A DNA stretch of 64,000 nucleotides, taken from positions 607,030 to 671,029 of the forward strand of contig VXAI01000179.1 of assembly GCA_013399305.1 (NCBI GenBank). The letters run 5' to 3'. Below are positions 12,938-25,800 of the stretch, piece by piece. Positions within the stretch are counted from its first letter, which is position 1, and every line of letters starts with the position of its first letter. Both the position numbers and the translations under genes were made by a program. The DNA comes from Rostratula benghalensis (Eukaryota; Chordata; Aves; Charadriiformes; Rostratulidae). The notes under the pieces are model-generated. The model was given only the letters and a program-made list of their open reading frames with translations. It ran no database searches and was not told where the DNA came from.

Positions 12938-13565
12938 TATCCTGAGTCAAAATAAGGACAGAGAGATCACTTAGCAGTTACTGTCAAGGGCAAAACAGAC
13001 TTGACTTGGGGAAGTTTAATTTAATTTTTTGCTAATTAATAAGAGAGTAGGATAGTGAGAAATAAAACTAAAAATCCCTTCTTCCCATTCCCCCTTCTTC
13101 CCAGGCTTAGCTGCACTCATGACTCTTCCATTTCTTCCCCCTAAGTGGCATAAGGGGAATGGTCAATCCATAAAACCTCAACTCTGCCACTCTTCCTTCT
13201 TCACACTCTTCCCTTACTCCCACATGGGGTTGCTCCCACAAGCACCCAGGAAGTGGTCTGCTTTTCCCACAGGGCCACTCTTCTCCAGTGGCAGCTCTGG
13301 TGGTCCCACATCCCCTTAGAAGATGCTGGGGCTCTGAGATACCTTGCCTGATTGACCCTGGTGAGCTCCCTAACTCCGTGGCACTGCCTCTTCTGCCTGC
13401 CTAGAGGGCGAAGGATGATGCACATCCCCCTGTGTACCAGGGCCCTTCTCCTTCCCATTGCACCACTCCCAGCCCAGAAACATAGCTGTGGTGTGCAGGG
13501 GACCTCCAGGATGATGGGCAGCCCATGCTGCCTCTGGAATCCTGAGGCAGAAGACCAGTGACAGG
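12938..13565. mobile_element. LTR/ERV-like repeat, copy 2 (degraded, truncated)
   Basis: Same element type and orientation as the copy at 5310-6120. Shared landmarks: an aaggacagagagatcactta lead near 12954, a gcaaaacagacttgacttgg block near 12990, the agtaggatagtgagaaat segment near 13046, a tggtcaatccataaaacc word near 13160, the ctctgccactc...tcacactcttccc run near 13182-13210, and decayed cctccagg-type units. This copy keeps the 5' portion better than copy 1 but lacks a recognisable 3' end. The 139-codon minus-strand frame at 13201-13620 lies inside it and I treat it as a composition artefact. No retroviral gene is present. Confidence 0.6.
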
Positions 13566-14814
13566 TTGAGATAAAATTTGCAGAGTTATATTTCAACTCT
13601 TTTTTCCTAATGCACACCATATCATTTTAGGTTTTCTTGCTCCATGAAGCGAATATTCAGAATTTTGCACTTTTCTTCCATTTCACACAGTTACTGTCCC
13701 ATGGCATTTTTTGCTTCTCCCCAAATGGAAAACAAATTAGCAACACCATGGAAATTCTACCATCTCCATTGCCTATTCTACATGCCCTCGGGAGGGGGAA
13801 GAACCATAGCATTCATTAGATAAAAACAGCAGTTCTAAACAAACCCTTTGTTAATACAAATATCTGCCTCATGGTTTCAGACAGCCAAATCAATCTGTGC
13901 ACTGAGAGTTGTTTACAGTCTGAAAAGTCACAGGCAGGTACATGAAGTGATACCACATTTCTTTTTTAATGTTCAGATGGGAATTCAAAGGATTACTCAA
14001 CAAATTATATAATCTGATTTCTTGAAATTGACAGATGAGTAGAAGTAATGTTGTACTTATTGCTGAGCTCTTATGATTTTACTGCTTGTAAACTGATATG
14101 AAAGACTCAAACAGTAGGAGAGGACCATCTTTACTTAATTTATACATTTTATTCAACCAAAGGGAACATTTTTTCCCTTTTCTGGGAGTAGAATACACAG
14201 TGTCTTTTGCAATAACTTTACACACATGTTCATCATGGTTCATAATGGAAGGTGGTTTCTCATCTTTATACCATCTTTTAATCATAAATTCTCTATGAAT
14301 CACGGAATGTTTTCACTTGAAAGATTCACGGGATCGACATCTGTTCTGTAGCGATACAGCTGAAGAAGACCTAATGCAGACAGTTTAATGTTATTTAAAG
14401 ATTAGAGATTGCAGAGAAAGCCTTTATACACACTTCCAAGCCATTTATGTATCTTCCACAGCTTCTTCCCAATCTTTCTGTCCTATCTATTCCAGTTCAC
14501 ACCACCCATGAAACCTTTTGTTTTGCATTTTGCGTACTTTTTAAAATGAGGACAAGAAAAAATGTCTGGTACAAGAAAGGAATGACTCACTTTATATAAT
14601 CAAGAACGAAACCGCTTTGCAGAAAGTGCTTTGATGCTACTTATAGACGATCTAAGTGCATGAACTTGGTATTATTTATGAGACAATAGATTCTGGTTAA
14701 GTGTAAGGTCCATTCTGCTTATTTGCAGATTTACTTGCAAAGGTTTACTTGTATTATAAGCAACTAAGACAGGTAAATTGTGGAAGAAAAAAAAAGGTGA
14801 TGGTTTTTTTCTTA
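13566..14814. other. Non-coding stretch, no gene recognised
   Basis: AT-rich sequence. Open frames on both strands at 14079-14303 overlap each other and match nothing known to me. No repeat, RNA gene or regulatory motif could be assigned. Confidence 0.55.
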
Positions 14815-14942
14815 GTTTTCAGAATAGGGAAACCAAGGTACAGAAATCATAAATTACTGATTTAAGGTAACATAGGAAACCCGTATCAGAAGCAGGAATC
14901 AAATTTGTTATCTAGGAATCCTACCAGAAGTACATGTCCTGT
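14815..14942 (-). mobile_element. MIR-like SINE relic, antisense
   Basis: On the plus strand it reads as a decayed complement of MIR: a gggaaaccaaggtacagaaa block near 14827, then a tgacttaag-like segment, and an agcaggaatcaaatt block near 14890 matching the 'gctgggattcgaacc' region. The order and spacing fit the tRNA-derived and core part of MIR. Divergence is high, as expected for an ancient amniote copy. Confidence 0.65.
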
Positions 14943-17900
14943 GTCTTGTCTCTAAAATTGGCCCATCATCACATTGTAGTTTTTCTATTGAATCTTATCT
15001 GATAGTTTGGCCAATTGTTAGACTGTGGCTTGGGAGATTTCCAGGTCCTGATGTACAGTGTGCATGTTTGTTTCTTTGTGTGTGTGTTGGATTTTTTTTA
15101 ATTAAAAAAAAGGCATAGAGGGACAGTGAGAGAAGTAATATCTTCCAATTATGTATAATCCTTTTTGCATGTCATGTTTTTTGACTATCTGCAGATAGAA
15201 TTGGTCTCAGCCATAGCATTGGTGCATGCAGAAAACCTCTTAGTGTTTGGAGCATGTAACCTATAATTTTTGTAGTCTGCCATTTAAAAATGGCAGATAG
15301 TTTTAAAAAAATCATCAAATGTTTCCTATTTCAGGCAAAAAGGATAAGGTACACATGCACATAACTATAAACTGCACATATATTATACAAAGATCTAATG
15401 ATTAATATCATTACATAAATTTTCCAACTGGACATGTCTAAATGTTTTTCTTACTCCCCAGGATGATGCCAGGCTCTGCTGATTTTGCAGGGTGGGTATG
15501 AAGATGGTGGAAGACCACTTTCACATTAGACTCACTACAGATTACTGAGCTCAGATGTTGCCAAAACTTGCAGAATAAGCTACCACCAAAAGAAAGAGAG
15601 CATATTTTCCACAGATCTAGCTGCTTCTCATTACCTGAAACCCAGGAACGTGACTCAAATGCTGTCCAGCCTGCCTCCATAGGCTAGTGATCTTTGCTAA
15701 GGGCAAGTCCCATAAGGACTCGAAGAAGTCTATATACACTGAAAGAAAGCTTAGTCTGGCTGGAGGTTACTACTAGGCAGCAGAGACAACACTGGACAAA
15801 AAAGAGTATGACTGAAAGAGTGTGACTGAAAAGGGGAAATGGATGACGGAGACTGGCATAATGAAGAGAAAAATAAAGAGTTGTTCACAGAGACTAGTAG
15901 GAAAAATAAGGGGGAAATTTATCCTTATATGAGAAATTTGGAGCTCACCAGAAGTCTTTTCATAGTGTTTTAGTACAGTGAACATAAAATCTCTGTGAGC
16001 CAAAAGGACTGAAATCAGCTGGATGAAAACACTACTGAAATAATTCTAATGACTTTTTGTTTGACAAATAAGCTACCTTTCCTCAACATTCCCGTGTTTG
16101 TCAGGCTGTCTTGGCCCACCTGAAGCAGCCCAGTGACACTCCCAGAGAATCTGCCTTTGGATCTTGTCCCACAGGCGAATCATTCCACCAGCCTCTGAAA
16201 CCAAATCCTTCTTGCGTGAAACACAGCTATTGTTTAACAGTTCAGAGCAACAAGATGAGGGCAGGAAATGAAGAATAATGTCTCCACTTGAAACAGCTAA
16301 TTATACCAGTGTTGATCTAGTGTTAAACTTTCCTGTTATCATTGGCTATACAGTTCTGTATATCTTGCCTGTGCTGAGGTTTTCTAGTGGCTTCATCTTG
16401 GGCTATAGCCTGCATTATGCAGAATTGTGGGAAAGCCTTATTCAACACCAGCTGCGCCCTGAATTTCTGTAAGCACTGCTTGCCAGTATAGTTGTACTTT
16501 TAACATTGGATGGCTCTGACTTAGGATGAATGGTGCACCGCACATCTAAGAATGCAAGGAAGTTTTAATGCCACCTTGGGTAAGTATCATCAGCCATCAG
16601 TAAGGTCCCTCCTAGCAGGAGACAACTGGAGCCAATAAGTTCAGTAGCAATAGCCTGTATTTCGCTAAAGGCATTTAAGAAGCCAAACATCTTTTTTTTT
16701 TTTTTTCCTTCAGAAGCCCAGCACCCAAGTTTTTTTCATCTCAAAGTGAAGAATTGCTTCCTGAGATAAAATCTGAAGAGGATGTCTTTGCTGTAGAATT
16801 AACTCAGGTAATTATCACTAACATTTCTGTGGCTAGATCAGCCTAGCAAGAAATAAAAGAAAACTGTAGCCAAGTTACTGAGTCCTTCTTAGAGCTGCAC
16901 TCATTCACATGCAAAATCTGGAAGTTATTTGTCCTGAAGCCACCTAAGGTACTCACAATTTCACAGCAAATTGAGACACTTGACTCTTCTCTGCTGTCTT
17001 CCCACAATTATCTGGTTGTGACCAGGAAAGCTTGGTCCAAAACCAAGGGATATGCCAACATTGTAAAATAAGGATGGGATCCAGAAGTTGGTCAACCAGG
17101 TGAAACAGAAACCTGAGCTTTAGTTCCTTCACCATAAAAGAAGCTGGTCCACACTGAACACAGCACCAGAATTCAGTACAGCAATTACGTGTTTGAAAGA
17201 GAAGTTAGATGTAATATGCAAGTGCACTCTACAATGAAGGCATGCAAGATGCATATCCATAGCTTCACGGCTTCAGCTATGAACAGCCACGTATTTCAGT
17301 GTACCCTCAGGTGTAGACTGGTGCGGAAACCTAGAAGAGCTCCCACAAAGAGCAGTGTTCGGGTATCAGGTTTCCAGGAGTTGCCCAAGAAATATGTTTG
17401 GGTGGGAAACAGAACTATTCATTCAGGTTGAAATTTGAAACCCTCATAATTTGGGGAGAAGAGAATGCTTCATATTGTTTTGGCTTTTTGAAGCTGGATT
17501 TTCATGACAAACTTGTAATATATTGTTCACATACTGCCTTCCTTTGATAAAAGGAACATTTTTGAGTGACAGAAAGTAAATTCCTCCTTCCAGACTTTTA
17601 AGAATAGCAGCAAGACCATACATCTGTTCCCAAATTGTAGAAGAAACTTAGTTTCTTTTTATTTCATTTTGCAATGCAGAAAGAAATTTATATCTTTGCA
17701 AAACCCAGGTTTATATATAACTGTCTTCTCAATATTGCTGCTTATATCAAGGTCTGACTGGCACTGCACTGGTTCCTGGATCTGTACAGCACCTGGCATT
17801 TTTTACTACTTCTATATTAACATACTAAACGGGGCCAGGTCATGATGTTAAATTACTAGCATACCTCTTGGCACCAATTCGATCCAAAATAATACTCTTC

Positions 17901-20900
17901 CAGTGCCTGGATACAGTTTTCAGGTCTTAGCTAACCCAAAACCCAACAGCCGGTTGGAGGCAGCCACACACTTTAGGAAAGTAAAAGAGTTGAGCTGGTT
18001 GACCATGATTTCACTCATGTCAATAGGCCACAGAGCCAGAGGAGAGCCTGGGTCCATTTTGTTTATAGGTATCAATGCAGCCCTCGAGTTCTGTATTGTG
18101 GCTACAAAAACATGGTGTTAGTAATAACTGAATGTTTTCTCAATTCAATTGCTATGCAAATAACAGCTATTCTACTTTTCAGTTTCTAAAGCAGCTCCAG
18201 CAATCACTATCCTTTGCATTAGCTCAATGGATATTTTGAAAAAGTTTGATTCGTCTTCTGTGGATAGGCGCAGAGGCAATTTGGATGGTTCACCTCTTTG
18301 TTGAAGATGTAAGTAGCCAGTAAAACAAATTAAAAACAAAAGAATGAGAATTTTATTCAGTGTGACTGCATGACAGATGAATAATACAAGTATATCTCTT
18401 AGTCAATAGGAAGAAACAGAGACTCACCAAAGGTTATGGGTCACAGGCATAAATTTATCCTCTGTCATGAAATGTAACCAGATTCTACCAGTTTCAACTT
18501 TGAAGTCTTCCTGAGCCTGTAAGATTACAGAACTGAACACATCTCTACCTCTAGTTCGCACATCTCTTTATTTTCAGCATTTTTTAAAATACAAAAATAA
18601 AAGAAATAAGCTAAAGCAAACTATGACATGGTAGGAATTTCAAACTTCTTTAAAAAAACTACAAAGTTATATTCCGTAGCACAGTTAACAATTCTTTAAA
18701 AATACAGGGCACAATACTTAATACTTGAAGCAGAGACTCCATTTCATACATATTTCTTCCTAAAAAGCATGTATACACTTAAAGAATAAACATTACATTT
18801 ACCCTTAGAGGGAGGTCTGCACGTCTTCTTCCCATTGTGGAAAAAAATCCTTTTTAAAACTTCATAATTTGCAATCATCTTCTTCAGTCGAATGTGAAAA
18901 AAAACAATCTAGGTATAGAATTGGACAATGGTTAAAACTGACAGCTGTGTTATTTGGATCTTCTAGTAAGGTCTTTCTATTTTAATACTAATAATAATGT
19001 GAAAGGACTTCTTCGGTAAGCGTAGTCAGTGCAGGTTTTCTTGAGTCTGTCATTCCCTTCAGAAAACACAGAGTTGGTGAATCAGCCGTGCTACACTGAA
19101 GCACAGTCTTCTCCCAAAAGATGCTCCCTGAAATCAGTGAGACTATAAAGGGATGATGCATCTATTGACACAGGAGAAGTATCAAGATCTGCTCACGAGG
19201 CTGCAGAATTTTCTTGTATAGCTGTGTGAAGAGATATGAGCCTTGCCTAGTATAACTGTCAACAGTCATTTTAGTAGTGTACAATTTTTATGGGGTTGTT
19301 TCATTTTGTTCGGAGGACAAAAGATTGTAACACTGTAACAACGCACAATGAACCCTTCTCAATATTGCGGGTGGAACGAGATTCAGAACAGTTAATACAA
19401 TAGTCTGAAAGTACAGTTATAGTCTCAAGCAGACATAAAACACGCCAAATCCCTTTCTAGTCAGTGGAGGAACTACAGGTACACCTAGAAGGTAACTCTC
19501 AGGTCATCTATTGAAGACAAATGGCATAAATCACTCTGTCTCCACTGACAACGAGGGTAGGTGAGGCAACTGTTTTTGTTTGAACTTTTTAACTTTCAGA
19601 CTTAAGAACAATAATTGTGTGTATCAAGTCTAACCAAAAGTCCAGATAACTTATTTATCTTGGGATGCTTTGTAGGTACACAGCCACTCTTTCACCTGCT
19701 GGGAACTGTGGGCTTCAGAGACTTTGTCAGAAATTGTTCAAAGTTTTTTTTCAGGGGACAATCAGATTTTGAAGAGTAAAGCTGGAAGAGCTTAGATGGT
19801 AACACCACTACCTTTCTGGGGGAAGGGATGGTTAGATGCAGAACTGGTTGTTTCTATTATTCACTGAGTCATTCAAGCAATATTAATTTCTCTGTTAGAA
19901 CAGTCTGCTGTCAGCCTATATGGTCAGCATCATCATTCAGCACAGCAGTTCTGTGCCACAGGAATGCAATGCTTAAGCTTGTGGATTCACCACAGAGGTT
20001 TTTTTTAATTTTCCTGCTCTGGAAAAAAAAAAAAAAGAAATAAATTAAATTCATAAAAGCTGATGAGCAAAGAGTGTTAAAGCTCCAAAGTCAAACATCT
20101 GAAAGCTGGAAAAATTCAAATTAAGCATTCCCCACACCACATGAAATGGACCCTCCACACTAGGGTCTGACATATGCAATGCACAGAAAGGATCTAAACT
20201 GAGACAGAGTTACCTCTGTGAACAGAATGGTGATACAGCATTCTCTGACCTTCAGAGAAGCTGAACCTTTCATCCTGAAAAACCTTTAAAACAGTAGATT
20301 TTGTACATGTATTTATCTGTGCAATAGGTGCTCTATTACACACTTAGTCAACCCTCTGCTGTCCATGTCTCCAAAAACAAGTCTTCTCATAGAGAACGAG
20401 CCCAGAGAAAGCTGTGTGCATGTAAAAGACAAAGCTGTAACAGAAGTTGCTTGACAACTTTAACTGCAGTGGGAGTGACTCGTGACTACCGCATCTGGAA
20501 GTGAGTGCAGAGCTTTCAAACACCTCCATGAGGCTGCCATTTGCTCACTGGTCTTAAAACTCCAGATTTCCAGTCATTCATTGCAGAGGACAAAACTTTT
20601 AAGATTCTGGTAAAATATTCAATTATAATTCCCCAAAGGCAGGGGTATTTTGTTTAAGCTCCCCAAGGAAAATTTATCTTTTTTGTAGGCAATGGGGTGT
20701 AATGAAAATGATCTGTATCTCTTTTAGTCTTAAGAGTATATTGTCCTCCCTTCAGATTCTCCTCTAATAAACAGGGACAATATAAAGAATTGTAAATTTT
20801 ACTTCATCTTGAAATTACTCCACTGCTTATTTCAGTAAAATGCAGTTCTGACCAACTGACAGAAAAAAAATGACATGGAGCCACACCCATTCCTCATCAG

Positions 20901-22759
20901 TGGTCATGAAGGGCAGAGAGATGAGGGTAAAAGCCAAAAGGACTTAGATCCTCACCTGAGACTTCTCCATGGTTTGGTTTGTGGAAACCTCAACAAACAT
21001 GAGTCATGAACATTACCCAAACTTGGTGGCTTTTCTGATTAGCCAACAGTCTGGTTACTGGGAATTGGTGTCTTCTGCCTGTACCCAGCCAGTACAGCTT
21101 CCAGAGGAATCAGGCAGTCAAGAAGCATGCTCCTCAGTCACCTCAGTGCTTTTTTTTCCTTATGGCAAAGACCTGGATAATAATACTCTGAGAGGTAAAA
21201 AAAAAGATAACGCTGCCTAAAGTGCCCTCACCGGACCCACATCATTTCTGCTCTCCCAGGAGACCTAGCAGCAGAGAACTGTTTCTCAGGGGTCCTGCTT
21301 TCCCAGTACAAGACAACACAAAGAATTGTTTTTATCCTTAAATCTCTCTGCTATTAAAGTTAATCTATAAGCCATATGTGCAAAAGATGCTTTCTAAAAC
21401 AGTACTCATGCACGAGTGAGTTTTCAAGGGCAACCTGACAGCTACACATTGAGACTTAGTGAACCCAAAGATTACATGCAAGTGTTTTTCTGAGCACTGA
21501 CAGGAGCTAAGTTGACAGCCTTTTGGAAATATGTTTCTAGTGTTTATTAGTTCAAATGGACTTCTTAGTTTAATATTTTCATCAGTATAGAAAGATTTAT
21601 ATCTTTGGTCCCTGGCCATTACAAAAGCCTTTCTAATTCATGATCAAGATATTTAAAAGAACATCAATTTATCCTGAAAGCCCTTGATCTGAGATTATAT
21701 TATATTCTCTATACCTTTACAGAATTTTGAGGGCCTATATGTTTATCAAGGACATTTTTATTAGACACCTAGGATTTTAGGGATCCGTGATATGCATGAT
21801 ATAAGGACTTTTGCTAAGGTTATGCAAGTTGCTTTTGGAATAGGATCAAAACATAGCCCAAAGCTCCCTACCTCCTTACTTACAGAGCTCCTGTTATTGT
21901 ATTTAGGTTTGGATAAACTTTTCTCTGGAAGGTGATTGCTCACAGCAGTTAATTTTAAACTTGCAGGCTTAGATCTGGCTCTATGTGTGTGAACAGGCTG
22001 TCATCATGCATTCCAGGTTACTCTCAAAAATGAATGTGTCTTTCCTCAGCGTTTCTCATTGCTGGGGCATCAGACATTCCTTCTCCTCTGCATTAATCCA
22101 ATTACTAAACACCTGCAGACATGCAATAACAGTTTTTGTGCCAAGTCCCTTAGAAATGGTTTTATAGGAGAATGTAATCTGCTGTCCTGCTATCAGGAGT
22201 CACGTTACACACCTGCCAAGTCCTGAGCTAAAAAATAACAATCAACGTTCTAATTCATTGCAAGAATGTTTGGGGGCACATTAAAGAGACAAAATGACAT
22301 TCTTCTTAATTTTCCTGCCATGGAGTCCATTAAACATTTTCAACTTGTAGTTAATTTTATTAAAAGCCAATTTCGGTACTAAAATATTTACAGTACAGCA
22401 TGATAAAAACGGTCTTCTTATGGCAACTTAGGCAAGTTCCAAAAGATCCATTAAAGAGAGAACTGCTTCAAGCACATATATAGTGTCATTCCAATTCTGT
22501 TCTAAGGGATTTATCTGATAATCACCAAATGCACTTCAAAGAGGAATTTTAAACTATGAAATAATTTGTTTTTCTTATGCCTTTTTATACTTTTACCCAA
22601 AGATGTGCTTTTTTCTCCTCTGTTTTAAAATGGTTGTGCTCCTCGGAGCTGAAATAAAACTTGTTTCCAGAAGTGAAGACTTTTCAAGGCACAAGTGTCA
22701 GCTAGGTGCCAAAGAATAATACAATAAAATGGAACAGAGATTTAGGAGAATGAGAAAAC
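14943..22759. other. Non-coding stretch, no gene recognised
   Basis: About 7.8 kb of AT-rich DNA. It contains a hairpin at 15275-15298, a poly(T) run at 16692-16706 leading into a splice-acceptor-like site, and a poly(A) run near 20021-20035. A segment at 17785-17860 (gtacagcacctggc followed by ggggccaggtcatga) resembles the 3' portion of an old amniote SINE/LINE tail, but too weakly to annotate separately. No coding gene was recognised; frames such as 15438-15680 (minus) match no family I know. Confidence 0.5.
15275..15298. repeat. Short inverted repeat (hairpin)
   Basis: tctgccatt (15276-15284) and aatggcaga (15289-15297) form a perfect 9-bp stem with a TAAA loop, and a G-T pair extends it by one base on each side. 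Outside the stem, T-rich sequence on the left faces A-rich sequence on the right, so a longer imperfect stem is possible. The element type is unknown. Confidence 0.8.
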
Positions 22760-22870
22760 TGCTGAGTGCACCACAAGTTTTTGTACAGCCTTGGGTAGGT
22801 CATTTCATTCCTTCGTGGCACAATTTTATTGGTAAAATGCACATCAATGAAACATAGGAATGTCAGTAGG
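22760..22870 (+). mobile_element. MIR-like SINE relic, sense
   Basis: The stretch acagccttgggtaggtcatt (near 22785) followed by tcattccttcgtggcacaat and tattggtaaaatgc lines up with MIR's 'gaccttgggcaagtcacttaacctctctgtgcctcagtttcc...tgtaaaatgg' block. It is an old fragment with no function evident. Confidence 0.65.
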
Positions 22871-25800
22871 AATAGTAAAAATGAAGACATTCCTAGAAAG
22901 CCTCTTTGCAAGTCCTGAGTTTGCTACATGAAAGACAAATGGGGTCCTTTACTAAGCCAAACAGCTCCTCTTTTCATCTATAAGACTATTTATATACAAC
23001 CAAATATCATCTTATTCCATCATGCTCCATGATCTTCAATTACAAGACCAGGGATACAAACACTGAAAAATTATTTAAAGAAATACAAAAATACCAAGCA
23101 TAAAATTCAAATAAATTCTCCATAATAATCTATACAGTTGTTATCCCTGTTTACCTTGGCAAGGAATATGCAGCGGTGATAACATGTGCTCTGCTCAGGA
23201 AGAGAAATTGGATTTGACCAGAGTCACCTGCAGTTTATAGCACTGCAGTCACTGCTGAGGGCTATACAGAATGTCCTGAGGGCTCTTTTGCACAGCTGTA
23301 GACAAGACAGCGAGAGACCGCTAGCCAACAAAGAGCATTCCAAGGCTACGGCCCCGTGTACTAACCCCTTCCAACTAACTTTACATTCCCCCATCCCATA
23401 TGTAACCTTCAGCCCCCCACTTGAAGCAGGCAGTCTGACAGTAATAATAGTAGTCACAAGAAAAGGTTACCTCTGTCATACTAATAATTTTTGAAAACTT
23501 AAATGCCCAGGATGTGATTTTAATTAAAACGCACACTGCTTGGCTTGTCTGTTTCCAGAAGGAGGTTTCTCTCACAGAAAGACAGTGATCCGTTACACCT
23601 ATTTGCACTCCCACACTTTGAGGTCAGTACCATCATTACACAGCCTGATTTGTATAAAGCACATACAGTGTTATATAAACATGGGAATTAATCTGTTTTG
23701 CCTTATGTTTGGTTTTGCCCAATAACCTTTGCATGAACAGTATTTTGCAATGATCAAAACTGAGGATATTTTTTTGCTTTAGCAGCTCTTGTTGGTGTTA
23801 CAGCCTTGCACGGTCTTCTGTATATTTCCCCATAAGAGGAAGATATGTGGACTGATTACCTGACAAATCTACTATTACAGTTGACACATGACTAATACAT
23901 ATGGATGGTGAGGTGCGGATTTACAAGTGGAAGGACTAACCTCTTCTCTCAAACTATACCATACAGAGAAGCATGTGAATAGTTTTAGCTCTACAATTGC
24001 ATACATCTCCCTCCACTCATCACAGTGTACCTGGTTCTAGTATTGGCTATTTCTTCCTTAAAATCATCTTTTGGTTTTATGTTCTATTTTGCAGGGGGGG
24101 TTTGGCTTTGTTTTACAAAAGAGAGTCCATATTCTCATGCCCTTCTTTGGGGATTGGGATGAGGGGTCACCAAGATCTGTATTTGTCCATGAACAAAGCT
24201 CAGAGAAGAACTAAAGTCTTTGAAATCAATCTTAGTTGCATTAGGCTTAAAACAGTACAGCAGAAGTTAGAAAACTCATACTATTTTTTCCTACACATTC
24301 CAAAAACTTGTATTTTGCCTTCCACACAAATGTACTGAAAACCCTCTCCCAAGACAGTGCAACTAAAATACCCATAAATTATCACATTTGTGATCTGATG
24401 GAAATTTTGAGGCCCAGAGGGAAAGCTCAATATCACAATATACTACACCGGGACCCTCTCCAAAATAAAGGACTTGGTGCAAATTGCGTTGCCTCAGCCC
24501 TATGGTACCCTCTACAGTTCTTCCACTGTTCACTCTGCTGTCCCTGCAACATCACTTTGCACATACAGAAGCTCAATTTGCAGAGAAACTACAAAATATT
24601 GCTGTGCATGTTCCAACTAATATGCATTTAAAATAGTCTAAATATTGCATTTGCATGAGTAATGCCTATATTATGGACTCTCAGGGATCCATATAACCTG
24701 CCTCTGTTTTTTGCTGTTTTCCCAGGGGCAAGCTCAAAGCCCCATCCCCTTTCCACAGAAGTCAATGAGAGCCTTGATACTTTTTTCAAGAGGAGGAAGG
24801 TCAGTCCCACTGGGGACCCTCTACTGCCTAAAAATGACACAATTTTTTTGGACAGAAGAAGTCCCAGAAGACTCCATATGTTGCTCTCATGCTGGGCTGA
24901 CTTATTTGAGGGGAAGGTCAGCCCATTGTGCAAAGGGCCAAAGAATGAATAACACATTTGCTGCATGCCTGGGAGAGGAAGCCTGAAGCTGGGAAGTGGG
25001 TCTGGCTTTTTAATTCCCACTGGGTCTAGTGTCCTTCAGGAATTATTGCAGCTTAGAGCTTGTACAGCTTCAGTCTGTGTTTTCACCTTTGCCTCTTTTT
25101 AAGCAGAAATGAAAAATCTCTACCTTTTGGAGGCTTAATATGCAAGCTTTAATTATGGATCAAAATAGGAATCTCCTACTCAATTCTGATGCCATACTAT
25201 ACAATAATAGATATGAACTGGAGAATGCACCTCATCCTTCTCTATCTTCACCACTACCATGTGAAGTGATCATACGCAAAAGGTGTTTCAAGGATCTTTG
25301 TTTCCAGATTTTTTGCAGATGTGTTGGAGGATATGAACTTTATACCAGTGGACTCCTTTTCCCTAGGAAACAGTCCCCCTTCTGTGATGGTCAGTCAAAA
25401 CATTCCCTCCACAGCTGTGCAGTCCAAATGGCACAGATGCTCCTCTAGGCTCTATCTTTTCTGACAGAAAATTAGATGCTATTAGCATACTTTGGAGAGA
25501 AAATATATAGAAACAACCTGTTTGTTGTCAGTGCTAGGTCGGTTTCTTTGCTTGTGTATCATTTGACATTTTTTTAAATCGTGTCTTGGTTGCAAGATCA
25601 AGACCAAAATAAGTATAACATTTTTATTATTATTATTTTTAACAGACAAAAGCAGTAGATTAATATTTCACACAGAAAAAGAAAATCAGTATTTTGATTA
25701 CCTGTTATTTTTTTTCCTTTGCTTAGAATTGGACTCAGGCATGAAGAATCAAATTTAAAGCTACTGTCTGAACTTAACTAACACAAGACTGAATCAGATA

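Noticed and set aside
5310..13565. A full provirus bounded by two LTRs
   Set aside because: No gag, pol or env-like frames or primer-binding/polypurine pattern were seen between the copies, and the copies are too different to be LTRs of one recognisable insertion.
13201..13620. 139-codon open frame on the minus strand
   Set aside because: It lies mostly inside LTR-like copy 2. GC-rich tandem units of that element are often open by composition, and no protein family is recognisable.
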